DNA of 64,000 bases from Cellulosimicrobium sp. ES-005 (lineage in GTDB: Bacteria; Actinomycetota; Actinomycetes; Actinomycetales; Cellulomonadaceae). This document shows, in pieces, positions 23,281 to 32,617 of this stretch; the stretch's first letter is position 1, and each line of letters opens with the position of its first letter. Below the pieces are notes generated by a model. The model saw only the letters and a program-made list of their open reading frames with translations, searched no databases and was not told the DNA's origin. The DNA lies in contig NZ_CP159290.1 in NCBI RefSeq assembly GCF_040448685.1, positions 1,984,001 through 2,048,000 on the forward strand, in the 5' to 3' direction. The position numbers were made by a program, and so were the translations under genes.

Positions 23281-24851
23281 CCACGACGACCCCGAGGACG
23301 ACCTCGGCGACGAACCCCGTGCCGGCTCCCAGGACGAGCGGCCCCGCCCCGGCGCCCCACGATCCGGCGCGCGTGCGCGACGTCGTCGGCGTGGGGATCG
23401 GGCCGTTCAACCTCGGCCTCGCCGCGCTGTCCGCGCCCCTCGACGACGTCGACGCCGTGTTCCTCGACGCCGCGCCCGAGTTCCGCTGGCACCCCGGGAT
23501 GATGATCGAGGGCGCGACGATCCAGGTCCCGTTCCTCGCCGACCTCGTCACGATGGCGGACCCCACGTCGCCGTACTCGTTCCTCGCGTTCCTCAAGGCG
23601 ACGGGCCGGCTCTACCCGTTCTACATCCGCGAGTCCTTCTACCCGCTCCGCGCCGAGTACGACGCGTACTGCCGCTGGGTCGCGGCCCGCCTGGGCTCGC
23701 TGCGCTGGTCGCGGCGCGTCGTCGCCGTCGAGCACGACCCGGCCGCCGACGCTTTCGTCGTGCGGGCCGAGGTCCTCGACGACGACGGTGCCGTGACACG
23801 CACCGAGGAGCACCGGGGCCGCCACCTCGTCCTCGGCGTCGGCACCGCGCCGGTGCTGCCGCCCGCGCTGCGGGCGCTCGCGGACGAGGTCGCGCGCGGC
23901 GAGCACCCGGGCGCCGGGCCGCTCGTGCACAGCGCGCAGTACCTGCCGCACCGCGACGCGCTCGCCGCCGCCGGCTCGGTCACGGTCGTGGGCAGCGGCC
24001 AGTCGGCCGCCGAGGTCTACCGCGACCTGCTCGACGGCGTGCACGGCGACGCGCGGCGCCCCGGCTACCGGCTGGACTGGGTGACGCGCTCGCCGCGCTT
24101 CTTCCCCATGGAGTACACGAAGCTCACGCTCGAGATGACCTCGCCGGAGTACACCGACCACTTCCACGCCCTGCCGCTCGAGCTGCGCCAGCTCCTCGGC
24201 CGCGAGCAGCGCGGCCTGTACAAGGGCATCAGCGGCGACCTCGTGGACGACATCTACGACGCGCTGTACCGCCTGAGCCTCGACCGCCCGGTGCCGACGA
24301 CACTGCTCACGGACACCGAGGTCGTGGCCGCGCGCTACGAGCCGGCCAGCCACGGGCGCGACGACGAGAGCGCGGCCGGGCACCCCGACGCGGCGGGGGA
24401 GTACGTGCTGCGCCTGCGGCACGCGCAGCTCGGGCGGGAGGTCGAGCGCCGCACGCGCGCGCTCGTCGCCGCGACGGGCTACGCCGCGGCGGTCCCCGCG
24501 TTCCTCGACCCGGTGCGCCACCTGCTGCGGTTCGACGAGCTCGGCCGGTTCGACGTCGCGCGCGACTACACGGTCGACGACGCGCGCCGCGTGCACGTGC
24601 TCAACGGCGAGGAGCACACGCACGGCATCACCGCGCCGGACCTCGGGTTCGCCGCGTGGCGCAACGCCGTCGTGCTGCGCACGGTCACGGGCCGTGAGGT
24701 GTACCCCGTCGAGGAGCGCATCGCGTTCCAGACGTTCGGGCTGCCCGACGCCGCCGCACCCTCGGCCGACCGGTCTCCGACCACGCCTCTCACCCCGTCG
24801 GACGCGGCCCGCGTCGTGGCGGGCGGGCGCCCGGGAGGGGAGGCCCGATGA
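23277..24851 (+). CDS. desB: Lysine/ornithine N-monooxygenase, siderophore type (DesB-like)
   Basis: 524 aa, class B flavin N-hydroxylase of the IucD/SidA/DesB family. FAD motif DVVGVGIGPFNLGLAAL (about residues 36-52), substrate/FAD loop FLADLVTMADPTSPYSFLAFLK, NADPH motif VTVVGSGQSAAEVYRDL, and the C-terminal ALVAATGYAAAVP. It would hydroxylate the terminal amine of the diamine made by the upstream decarboxylase, the step before acylation to a hydroxamate. ATGA overlaps on both sides couple it to its neighbours. Confidence 0.92.
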   Translation: MTTTTPRTTSATNPVPAPRTSGPAPAPHDPARVRDVVGVGIGPFNLGLAALSAPLDDVDAVFLDAAPEFRWHPGMMIEGATIQVPFLADLVTMADPTSPYSFLAFLKATGRLYPFYIRESFYPLRAEYDAYCRWVAARLGSLRWSRRVVAVEHDPAADAFVVRAEVLDDDGAVTRTEEHRGRHLVLGVGTAPVLPPALRALADEVARGEHPGAGPLVHSAQYLPHRDALAAAGSVTVVGSGQSAAEVYRDLLDGVHGDARRPGYRLDWVTRSPRFFPMEYTKLTLEMTSPEYTDHFHALPLELRQLLGREQRGLYKGISGDLVDDIYDALYRLSLDRPVPTTLLTDTEVVAARYEPASHGRDDESAAGHPDAAGEYVLRLRHAQLGREVERRTRALVAATGYAAAVPAFLDPVRHLLRFDELGRFDVARDYTVDDARRVHVLNGEEHTHGITAPDLGFAAWRNAVVLRTVTGREVYPVEERIAFQTFGLPDAAAPSADRSPTTPLTPSDAARVVAGGRPGGEAR

Positions 24852-27382
24852 GCGCCCCGGCCGTGACGACGGCGACGTCGGCCGTGCCGTCGTCCGACCT
24901 CGCGTCGCCGGACGTCGCGGCGTCGGTCGCGCGCGTGGGCGCCGCCTTCGCGGTGCGGGTCCGGCTCGGCAGCGGTCACGCGGACGTCTCGTTCGGGGCC
25001 GTCGACCCGGCGCGCGACGCCGCGCTCGTGCACGGTTGGCTCGCGCACCCACGGTCGGTGTTCTGGCAGCTCGGCCACCTCGACGTGGACGGGGCGCGCG
25101 CCTACCTGGAGGACGTGGCCGCCGACCCGCACCAGGACGCGTGGCTCGGGCGCGTCGACGGCGCGCCCGCGTTCCTCGTCGAGACCTACGACCCGGCGCG
25201 GGTCACGCTCGCTGACGCGCCGGCCGCCGTCGCGCTCCTGGAGCCGGGCGACGTCGGGATGCACCTGCTCGTCGCGCCGCCGGCGGGACCCGCGCGCAGC
25301 GGCTTCACGTCCGCGGTGATGGGTGCAGTCGTGCGGTTCTGCCTCGACCCCGCCGGGCGCGGGGCGCGGCGCGTCGTCGTCGAGCCGGACGTGCGCAACG
25401 CCGCGATCGCGGCGAAGAACGCCGCGGCCGGGTTCCGCGTGCTGCGCGAGCTCGAGCTGCCCGGCAAGACGGCGCACCTCGCCGTCGCGACGCGCGCGGA
25501 CCTGGACGCGAGCCCGCTCGGCGACGGCGTCGACCTCGCCCCCCACCTGCGCCCCGACCTGGCCGACCGCGCTCACCGGCACCTCGTCGCCAAGGCGATC
25601 GCGGAGCTCACGCACGAGCGCCTGCTCGCGCCGCGCGCCGTGGTCCGGCCGGACGCGGCGAACGGTCCGGGCGAGTACGTGCTGCCCGTCGCGGAGGGCT
25701 CGGTGGAGTACCGGTTCGTCGCGCGGCGGTACGCGCTCGAGCACTGGGTGCTCGATGAGGCGTCGATCCGGCGCACCGCGCGGGCCGGACACGGCGCGGC
25801 GAACCGGACGGCCGAGGCGGGCGACCCCGCGGGTGCGGGCGGCACGGGCGCGCGGCGTGAGCTGCCGGTCGACGCGCTCGACCTCGTCGTCCAGCTCCAG
25901 CCCGACCTGCGCATCCCGGACGACCTGCTCGCCACCTACCTCGAGGAGGTGTCGTCCACGCTCGCGAGCGCGACGGCGAAGCTCGAGCGGTACGAGCGCA
26001 CCGGCGGGCCGAGCGCCACCGACCTCCTCGGCGCGTCGTTCCAGCAGGTCGAGGCGGCCATGACGGAGGGGCACCCGGGGTTCGTCGCGAACAACGGGCG
26101 CATCGGGTTCGGACTCGCGGAGTACCGCGCGTACGCGCCCGAGAACGGCGGGCGCGTGCGCCTCGTGTGGCTCGCGGCCCGGCGCGAGCACACGCACCTC
26201 GCGCTCGGCGCGGGGCTCGACGAGGCGTCGCACTACGCGGGTGAGCTGTCCGACGACGAGCGCGCCGCGTTCGCGGACCGGCTCGCCGCGCGCGGCCTCG
26301 AACCGGCCGACTACCTCTACCTGCCCGTGCACCCGTGGCAGTGGGAGCACCGCGTGCCCATCACGTTCGCCGCCGACGTCGCGCGCGGCGACCTCGTGCC
26401 GGTCGGCCAGGGTGCCGACGAGTACCAGCCGCAGCAGTCGATCCGCACGCTGTTCAACCTCACCCGGCCCGGCCGCCACTACGTCAAGGTCGCCCTCGCG
26501 ATCCAGAACATGGGCTTCCTGCGGGGGCTGTCGCCCGCCTACATGCGCGACACCCCCGCCATCAACGACTGGGTCGCCGACCTCGTCGCCGCCGACCCCG
26601 AGCTCGGCGGGCGCGGCTTCACCGTCCTGCGCGAGCTCGCCTCGATCGGGTACACCGGCGACGTCTACCACCGCACCGCCACGCCGTCCGCGCACCGCAA
26701 GATGCTCGCCGCCCTGTGGCGCGAGAGCCCCGTGCCGCGCACCGCGCCCGGCGAGCGCCTGGCCACCATGGCCGCGCTCCTGCACCGCGACCCCGACGGC
26801 GCCGCGCACGCGACCGCGCTCGTGCGCGCCTCCGGGCTCGACCCCGCCGACTGGGTGCGCGCCTACCTCGACGCCTACCTGCGCCCGCTCGCCCACGCGC
26901 TCCTCGCGCACGACCTCGCGTTCATGCCGCACGGCGAGAACCTCATCCTCGTCCTCCGCGACCACGTCGTGGTCCGCGCGGTCATGAAGGACCTCGGCGA
27001 GGAGATCGCCGTCCTCGGCGACGCCCCGCTCCCGCCCGACGTCGAGCGCGTGCGCGCCGTCGTCGACGACGAGGAGAAGGCGCTCGCGATCTTCACCGAC
27101 GTGTTCGACGGCGTGCTGCGCCACCTCGCCGCGATCCTCGCCGGCGACGGCGTGCTGCCCGAGGACCGGTTCTGGCGCCTCGTCGCGGAGTGCCTCGACG
27201 CGCACCGCGCCGACCACCCCGACCTGCGCTCCGGCGTCGACCTGCGCGCCCCGCGGTTCGCGCACTCGTGCCTCAACCGCCTCCAGCTGCGCAACACGCT
27301 CCAGATGGTCGACCTCGCGGACCAGTCCGCGTCCCTCCTGTACGCGGGCACGCTCGCCAACCCCGCCGCGCGGGACGCCTGA
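24848..27382 (+). CDS. desD: Fused acyltransferase-NIS siderophore synthetase (DesC-DesD fusion)
   Basis: 844 aa. Residues ~40-215 are a GNAT acyltransferase of the DesC/IucB type (RSVFWQLGHLDVDGARAYLEDV, EPGDVGMHLLV, RRVVVEPDVRNAAIAAKNAAAGFR). Residues ~235-844 are a complete IucA/IucC-type NIS synthetase: HPGFVANNGRIGFGLAEYRAYAPE, LPVHPWQWEH, QQSIRTLFNLTRPGRHYVKVALAIQNMGFLRGL, LAFMPHGENLILVLRDH. The first module would succinylate or acetylate the N-hydroxydiamine and the second join the units with ATP. In many streptomycetes these are two genes; here they are fused, likely channelling the intermediate. Confidence 0.92.
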   Translation: MSAPAVTTATSAVPSSDLASPDVAASVARVGAAFAVRVRLGSGHADVSFGAVDPARDAALVHGWLAHPRSVFWQLGHLDVDGARAYLEDVAADPHQDAWLGRVDGAPAFLVETYDPARVTLADAPAAVALLEPGDVGMHLLVAPPAGPARSGFTSAVMGAVVRFCLDPAGRGARRVVVEPDVRNAAIAAKNAAAGFRVLRELELPGKTAHLAVATRADLDASPLGDGVDLAPHLRPDLADRAHRHLVAKAIAELTHERLLAPRAVVRPDAANGPGEYVLPVAEGSVEYRFVARRYALEHWVLDEASIRRTARAGHGAANRTAEAGDPAGAGGTGARRELPVDALDLVVQLQPDLRIPDDLLATYLEEVSSTLASATAKLERYERTGGPSATDLLGASFQQVEAAMTEGHPGFVANNGRIGFGLAEYRAYAPENGGRVRLVWLAARREHTHLALGAGLDEASHYAGELSDDERAAFADRLAARGLEPADYLYLPVHPWQWEHRVPITFAADVARGDLVPVGQGADEYQPQQSIRTLFNLTRPGRHYVKVALAIQNMGFLRGLSPAYMRDTPAINDWVADLVAADPELGGRGFTVLRELASIGYTGDVYHRTATPSAHRKMLAALWRESPVPRTAPGERLATMAALLHRDPDGAAHATALVRASGLDPADWVRAYLDAYLRPLAHALLAHDLAFMPHGENLILVLRDHVVVRAVMKDLGEEIAVLGDAPLPPDVERVRAVVDDEEKALAIFTDVFDGVLRHLAAILAGDGVLPEDRFWRLVAECLDAHRADHPDLRSGVDLRAPRFAHSCLNRLQLRNTLQMVDLADQSASLLYAGTLANPAARDA

Positions 27383-27383
27383 C

Positions 27384-29705
27384 GTGGGGACTTCTGGGGT
27401 ACCGGGCGTCCCGCCCGGCGGGTTCGCCGTGCACCGCGACGCGTGGGGCGTGCCGCACGTGCGCGCAGCCGACGAGCTCGCGCTCGCCCGCGGCCAGGGG
27501 TACGTCACCGCGCTCGACCGCGGCTGGCAGATCGAGGTCGACCGGTGGCGCGCCGAGGGCCGCCTCGCCGAGCGCCTGGGCGAGCCCGGACTCGCGTGGG
27601 ACCGGTTCGCCCACCGGGTCCGCCTCGCCGACACCGCGCGCCGCGCCTACGCGGCGCTCGCGGCCGACGACCGCGCCTGGGTCGACGCGTACACGGCGGG
27701 CGTCAACGAGGGCCTGGTCCGGGGCCGCGACGTGCCCGAGCTGCGCGCGCTCGCCGACCCGGCGTGGCCCGGCGGCGCCGACCTGCCGCCGCACGAGCCG
27801 TGGCCCGCGTGGGCGCCGCTCGGCGTCTTCCTCGTCGCGCACGTCCTGTTCTCCGGCTTCCCGCACGTGCTGTGGCGCGACCACGTCGCCCGGACCCTCG
27901 GTGCCGACCTCGCCCGCTCGCGTCCCGACGTGCCGCTCGACGCCGTGCTCGACCTGCTCGCCGTGGATGGCGGTCCCGGCTCGGGGTCGAACGCGTGGGC
28001 GCTCGCGGGCGGGCGGACGCGCAGCGGGGCGCCGCTGCTCGCGGGCGACCCGCACCGCCTGCTCGAGCTGCCGGGCGTGTACCAGCAGGTGCGGCTCGCG
28101 TGCGACGACTACGACGTCGTCGGTCTCGCCTTTCCCGGCGTGCCCGGCCTCCCGCACTTCGGCCACGCCGGCGCCGCGGCCTGGGGCGTGACGAACGCGA
28201 TGGCGCACCACGTCGACGTGATCGCCGAGAGCCTGCGCCGGACGGACGACGGCCGGGTGGAGGCACGGGGTCCGGAGGGACCGGAGCTCGCGGACGTCGT
28301 GGTCGCCACGGTGCGCGTGCGCGCCGCGGGGGGACCCGTGGAGCACCGGGTGGAGACGGTCGAGACGGCGCGCGGCGTCGTGGTGACCGGCGGTCCGGAG
28401 GAACCGGGCCGCACGTTCGCGCTCCGCCTGCCCGCGCGCGTGGACGCCGACCTCGGCGTCGCGGCGTGGCGGCGGCTGCTGCGGGCGCGGTCGGCGCGCG
28501 ACGTCACCGACGCGTTCGGCACGTGGGTCGACCCGGTGGACCGCGTGCTCGCGGCGGACCGCGACACGGTGCTGTCGGTCACCGCCGGCCGCGTGCCCCG
28601 CCGGGACCGTGCGGAACGGGCGCTGCCCCTGCTCGCGTGGTCCGACGCCGCGCGCGCCCGGCCGTGGGTCGTGCCGCCCGCTCCCGTGGTCGTCGAGGAC
28701 GTCGCGGTCGACGCGAACGAACGCCCGGGACGACCGGGGCTCGACCTGGGCCACACCTACGCGCCGCCCCACCGCGCGCGGCGGATCCGCGCGCTGCTCG
28801 ACGCCGCGGGCGAGGACGGGACGGCAGCGGACCAGACCCGGGTGCACGCGGACGCGCTGCTCGGCGGCGCGGACGACCTGCTGCGCTGGCTCGGCCGGTC
28901 CGCGGGCGGCGGGTCCGGGCGCGGCGGGGAGACGGGTGGCGAGGGCGCGTCCGGTACGACCGTCGGCGCGACGGACCCCGCATCGGCGCGGGCGGCCCGC
29001 CGCCTGCGCGCGTGGGACCGTCGCATGGACGCGGACAGCGCGGACGCAGCCCTGTTCGCCGCGTGGCGTGCGGCGCTCGTGCGCCGGGTCGCCACGCATC
29101 CCGCCCTGGCGCCCCTGCACGCGCCGCACGGGCTCGACACCGTCTTCGCCCCGTGGCTGTCGGTCACGGCACGCGTCGCGGACGCGCTGCCGGCGCTGCT
29201 CGCCGCCGCGTGGCTGGGGATCGACGGGACGGGCGAGGCGTGGGCCGCGCTGCGCGAGGTCGTGCGTGCTCCCGCGGGCGCGCGTGTCGACGGCCCCGAC
29301 GGGCCGGACCGGGTGCCGCCCGACCCCGACGGCGCGAGCACCGTGCCCGCGAGCACCGTGCCGGTGTGGGGCGCGACCCACCGCGTGCTCGGCCTGCACG
29401 TGCTCCTCGACGTCCCGGGCGCCACGGCGCCGCGCGTGCCGTCGCTGCCGCTCGGCGGCGACACGGACACCGTGTGCTGCACCGCGAGCGTGCCCGGGAT
29501 CAGCGACGTGTGCGTGCGCGGTTCGGTCGCGCGCTGGGCGTGGGACCTGGCCGACCGCGACGCGAGCCGCTGGGGCGTGCCGTTCGGCGCGAGCGGGGAC
29601 CCGCGCTCGCCGCACTTCGCCGACCAGCTCACGGCGTGGGCGGTCGGGGAGACCGTGCCCGTCGTGACCGACTGGACCCTGCTGCGCCACGAGGAGACCC
29701 GATGA
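27384..29705 (+). CDS. Penicillin acylase family Ntn-hydrolase (DesG-like) in the siderophore operon
   Basis: 773 aa. FAVHRDAWGVPHVRAADELALARGQGYVTALDRGWQIEVDRW is the N-terminal signature of penicillin/cephalosporin acylases. The catalytic serine after autocleavage should be Ser202 in GSGSNAWALAGGRTRSG. HTYAPPHRARRI and later blocks follow the family. There is no signal peptide, unlike secreted penicillin acylases, so it acts inside the cell. It begins 1 nt after the synthetase stop with GTG. Homologues in desferrioxamine clusters have been linked to supply of aryl-acyl groups; this role is inferred here. Confidence 0.85.
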   Translation: MGTSGVPGVPPGGFAVHRDAWGVPHVRAADELALARGQGYVTALDRGWQIEVDRWRAEGRLAERLGEPGLAWDRFAHRVRLADTARRAYAALAADDRAWVDAYTAGVNEGLVRGRDVPELRALADPAWPGGADLPPHEPWPAWAPLGVFLVAHVLFSGFPHVLWRDHVARTLGADLARSRPDVPLDAVLDLLAVDGGPGSGSNAWALAGGRTRSGAPLLAGDPHRLLELPGVYQQVRLACDDYDVVGLAFPGVPGLPHFGHAGAAAWGVTNAMAHHVDVIAESLRRTDDGRVEARGPEGPELADVVVATVRVRAAGGPVEHRVETVETARGVVVTGGPEEPGRTFALRLPARVDADLGVAAWRRLLRARSARDVTDAFGTWVDPVDRVLAADRDTVLSVTAGRVPRRDRAERALPLLAWSDAARARPWVVPPAPVVVEDVAVDANERPGRPGLDLGHTYAPPHRARRIRALLDAAGEDGTAADQTRVHADALLGGADDLLRWLGRSAGGGSGRGGETGGEGASGTTVGATDPASARAARRLRAWDRRMDADSADAALFAAWRAALVRRVATHPALAPLHAPHGLDTVFAPWLSVTARVADALPALLAAAWLGIDGTGEAWAALREVVRAPAGARVDGPDGPDRVPPDPDGASTVPASTVPVWGATHRVLGLHVLLDVPGATAPRVPSLPLGGDTDTVCCTASVPGISDVCVRGSVARWAWDLADRDASRWGVPFGASGDPRSPHFADQLTAWAVGETVPVVTDWTLLRHEETR

Positions 29706-30421
29706 CGACCCCCGCGAGGACCGCGACGACCGCGACCTTCCCCGACGTGCCGACCGGACCGGGTGGCGAGGCCGACCTCGCCGCTCCCGCTGGCGACGTC
29801 GCTCCCCCCGGGAGCAGGCGGCTGCGGACGGGGGCGCCGGGCGAGCTCCTGCTGACGCACGCCGCCCCGGGCGGTGGCCGGCTGACGCTGCGCGTGCTCG
29901 ACCCCGATGCCGACCTCGACGTGCTGCACGACTGGGTGACCCGGCCGCGGGCGCGCTTCTGGGGTCTGGCGGAGATGTCCCGGGCCGAGCTGCGCGACCT
30001 GTACGCGTACGTCGGCTCGCTGCCCACGCACCACGCGTTCCTCGTGCGGTGGGACGAGACGCCCGTCGCGTTGCTGCAGACGTACGAGCCGGAGCACGAC
30101 CCGGTGGGCGAGGCGTACCCGGTGCGGCCCGGCGACGTGGGCGCGCACCTCCTGCTCGGGGCGCGGGGCCCCCGCGGCGCGGACCTGTGGGGTGCCGTCG
30201 GGCCGCTGATGGTCGCGTTCTGCTTCGCGAACCCGCGCGTCGACCGCGTCGTCGTCGAGCCGGACGCGGCGAACGCGAGGGCGCACGCCCGGATGCGCGC
30301 GCTCGGCTTCGAGACCGCGGGCCGCGTGCGCGTCGGGGAGAAGGACGCGGTGCTCGCGTTCCTCACCCGCGAGCGCGCCCGGGACCTCCTCGCCGCGGCG
30401 GCGGCGGTGTCGCGCGACTGA
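29702..30421 (+). CDS. GNAT acyltransferase of the DesC/DesH type
   Basis: 239 aa. After a ~55-residue Ala/Thr/Pro-rich start, a GNAT domain clearly paralogous to the N-terminal half of the upstream fusion: LHDWVTRPRARFWGLAEMSRAELRDLYAYV, RPGDVGAHLLLG, RVVVEPDAANARAHARMRALGFE. It overlaps the acylase gene by 4 nt (ATGA) and closes the operon. A second acyltransferase next to an amidase suggests an alternative acyl group on the siderophore, as reported for DesH-type enzymes. Substrate is inferred. Confidence 0.85.
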   Translation: MTTPARTATTATFPDVPTGPGGEADLAAPAGDVAPPGSRRLRTGAPGELLLTHAAPGGGRLTLRVLDPDADLDVLHDWVTRPRARFWGLAEMSRAELRDLYAYVGSLPTHHAFLVRWDETPVALLQTYEPEHDPVGEAYPVRPGDVGAHLLLGARGPRGADLWGAVGPLMVAFCFANPRVDRVVVEPDAANARAHARMRALGFETAGRVRVGEKDAVLAFLTRERARDLLAAAAAVSRD

Positions 30422-30455
30422 CTCCCGCGCGCGACGTCGTCGACGGGGTCGGGCG

Positions 30456-30476
30456 CGGGGGCGCGCGGTGCCCCCG
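30456..30476. terminator. Hairpin between convergent operons
   Basis: CGGGGGC (30456-30462) and GCCCCCG (30470-30476), 7-nt loop, between the end of the siderophore operon (30421) and the end of the ACT-domain gene (30491). Probably a bidirectional terminator. Confidence 0.6.
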
Positions 30477-30490
30477 TCCCGGTGCGCGCC

Positions 30491-30850
30491 TCAGCGGGGG
30501 GCGACGGCGTGACCGGCGTCGCGGAGAGCGTGCGTGGCCTGGTCGAGGCGGTCCTCGGGCACGAGCACGAGGTCCGCGTGGAACGTGGACGCGACGAACA
30601 CGGCGATGCCCGCGTCGGCGAGGGGCCCGACGACGGAGGCGAGCACCCCGGTCGTCGTCAGGTCGTGCGCCGAGCCGTAGAACCCGGCCCACCGCTCGGC
30701 GTCGTCGAAGGGCGACGCGTGCCGCACGACCGTCAGGCCCTCGGGGGCACGCACGAGCGCGACCCACTCGTCGTCCTCGGGGAACGTGGCGCCGGGGACG
30801 TGGGCGAGGAGGAAGCGGTCGGGGACGACGTGGAGGTCGAGCGAGGTCAT
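30491..30850 (-). CDS. ACT domain-containing protein
   Basis: 119 aa. LHVVPDRFLLAHVPGATFPEDDEWVALVRAPEGLTVV followed by LTTTGVLASVVGPLADAGIAVFVASTFHADLVLVPEDRLDQATHALRDAGH, two ACT-like beta-alpha-beta units as in CASTOR/YkoF-type amino-acid-sensing proteins. Such single ACT proteins probably bind amino acids; target unknown. It runs toward the siderophore operon (convergent). Confidence 0.8.
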   Translation of the reverse strand: MTSLDLHVVPDRFLLAHVPGATFPEDDEWVALVRAPEGLTVVRHASPFDDAERWAGFYGSAHDLTTTGVLASVVGPLADAGIAVFVASTFHADLVLVPEDRLDQATHALRDAGHAVAPR

Positions 30851-30915
30851 GCGCGGGACGGTATCCGCCTGCGCCCACACGGCCGTCGTCGCCCCGGCGT
30901 CCGCGGGCGCGTGCG

Positions 30916-31464
30916 CTACGGGGCGAGCGCGAGCAGCGGCTCGGGGTCGTCGACCCCGACGAGGACGGTGGTCGCGGTCACGCGACGGGTCCCCGCGACC
31001 CGGGCCGCGACCGGGGCGGCGAGGTCGAGGCGGACCACGGGTGAGCGCGCGGACCGCACGAACGACACGACGCCGTGCGCGCCGGTGCGCTCCCCGCCGT
31101 CCGCCGGGTCGTCGTGACCCGCGCCGATCTCGACGGGCCGCACTGCTGTCCCCGTCCAGGTGCCGGCGGCCACGACGTCCGCCCGGGGCACGACGACGCC
31201 GCCGACCCAGCCGAACCGCACGACGAGCGCGTCGGGGCCGAGGCGGACCGACGCCCAGAGGGGCGAGGCGAGGGCGAGGACCAGGGCGAGCGTCGCGAGG
31301 CCGAGGACGACGTCGACGACGAGGGCCGCGACGTCCGGCAGCAGCGCCCCCGCGACGAGGTGCACCGTGAGCACCTCGACGGCGCCGAGCCCGACGACGC
31401 CCGCGACGAGCGCCCACCACTGGCCGCGCGCGCCCGCGCCGAGGCGCTGCCGGGACCGTGTCAC
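30916..31464 (-). CDS. Small membrane protein of unknown function
   Basis: 182 aa. Two hydrophobic hairpin segments near the N-terminus (WWALVAGVVGLGAVEVLTVHLVAGALL and VVDVVLGLATLALVLALASPLWA), followed by a ~100-residue soluble beta-rich part (SVRLGPDALVVRFGWVGGVVVPRADVVAAGTW) that resembles PH-like/DUF3093-type domains. Start is GTG at 31462-31464. No function assigned. Confidence 0.65.
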   Translation of the reverse strand: MTRSRQRLGAGARGQWWALVAGVVGLGAVEVLTVHLVAGALLPDVAALVVDVVLGLATLALVLALASPLWASVRLGPDALVVRFGWVGGVVVPRADVVAAGTWTGTAVRPVEIGAGHDDPADGGERTGAHGVVSFVRSARSPVVRLDLAAPVAARVAGTRRVTATTVLVGVDDPEPLLALAP

Positions 31465-31494
31465 GCGCCGACCCTACCGGCCGGGCGCGGCTCG

Positions 31495-32607
31495 TCAGCG
31501 GGCGAGGCGCTCGACGACCGCGCCGTACAGCCACGGGGCGACGCTCGCCGCGGGCACGATCGCCCCGCGGGCCGGGCTGCCCGCCCATGCGAGCAGGCCG
31601 GTCGTCAGGACGCGGTAGTCCCGCGTGGCGCGCGACCACGCCCGCTCGTACGCTCCCGCGTCGTCGAGGTGGCGCACCGCGGCGTCGGCCTGGGCGAGCC
31701 CGACGCGCACGCCCTCGCCCGTGAGCGCGTCGACGTACCCGGACGCGTCGCCGACGAGCCGCACCCGCCCGGCGGTGCGCCGTCGGGCGCGCTGGCGCAG
31801 CGGCCCGGCGCCGCGCACCTGCCCCACCGCGGGGGCGTCGCGCAGCCGGTCGGCGAGCTCGGCGAACGCGTCGAGCCCCGCCCGCGCGCCGTCGCCGTCC
31901 CCCCGCGCCGGGCTCGCGTCGCCGCGCCGCGCCAGCACGGCGACGCCGACGACGTCGGGCGCGACGGGGGTCACGTACGCCTCGGCGTGCGGGGCCCAGT
32001 GCACCTCGACGAGGTCGCTCCACGGCGTCGTGCGGTAGTGGGTGCGCAGCCCGAACCGGGCGCGGCCGTGGGCGGGGGCGTCGAGCCCGGTGAGGCGCCG
32101 GACCGTGGAGTGCAGGCCGTCGCACCCGAGCACCCAGGACGCGCGCACGTGCGTGCGTGTGCCGCCCGCGTCCTGGCCGAGGCGGTGCGCGGCGCGGGGC
32201 GAGGTGTCGAGCGCGACGTCGACGCCGCGGTCGTCCTGGCTCAGCCCGCGGAGGGTCGCCTGCTCGATCAGGACGCCCTCGGCCAGCGCGCGCTCGCGCA
32301 GCGCCGCGTGCAGGGCGGTGCGTCGCACGCCGCGCCCCGGTCCGGCGGCGAAGGGGTGGTCGGCGTGGCGGGTCGCGTCGCGGTAGCTGATGCCCGCGAG
32401 CCGGTGCCCGGGCGGGTCGACGCCGAGGTCGAGCACGGCGGCGAGCGCGCCGGGAAGCAGGCCCTCCCCGCACGCCTTGTCGATGACGCCCGCGCGCCGG
32501 TCGACCACGACGACCTCGCGCCCGGCCCGCCGGGCGTGCAGCGCCGCCGCCAGGCCGACGGGGCCGCCGCCCACGACGAGGACCTCGGTGCGTGCCGGGA
32601 CGCTCAC
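31495..32607 (-). CDS. FAD-dependent oxidoreductase (geranylgeranyl-reductase/hydroxylase type, SrsC-like)
   Basis: 370 aa. TEVLVVGGGPVGLAAALHARRAG is the FAD-binding GxGxxG; WVLGCDGLHSTVRRLTGL and RVRLVGDASGYVDALTGEGVRVGLAQADAA are the DG and GD motifs of PHBH-fold flavoproteins. It is the third gene of a type III PKS operon with an ICMT methyltransferase, the same set as the srsABC phenolic-lipid genes in which the flavoprotein oxidises the alkylresorcinol ring. GTG at 32605-32607 is taken as start, 10 nt after the upstream stop. Confidence 0.82.
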   Translation of the reverse strand: MSVPARTEVLVVGGGPVGLAAALHARRAGREVVVVDRRAGVIDKACGEGLLPGALAAVLDLGVDPPGHRLAGISYRDATRHADHPFAAGPGRGVRRTALHAALRERALAEGVLIEQATLRGLSQDDRGVDVALDTSPRAAHRLGQDAGGTRTHVRASWVLGCDGLHSTVRRLTGLDAPAHGRARFGLRTHYRTTPWSDLVEVHWAPHAEAYVTPVAPDVVGVAVLARRGDASPARGDGDGARAGLDAFAELADRLRDAPAVGQVRGAGPLRQRARRRTAGRVRLVGDASGYVDALTGEGVRVGLAQADAAVRHLDDAGAYERAWSRATRDYRVLTTGLLAWAGSPARGAIVPAASVAPWLYGAVVERLAR

Positions 32608-32617
32608 GTCGCGCCCG

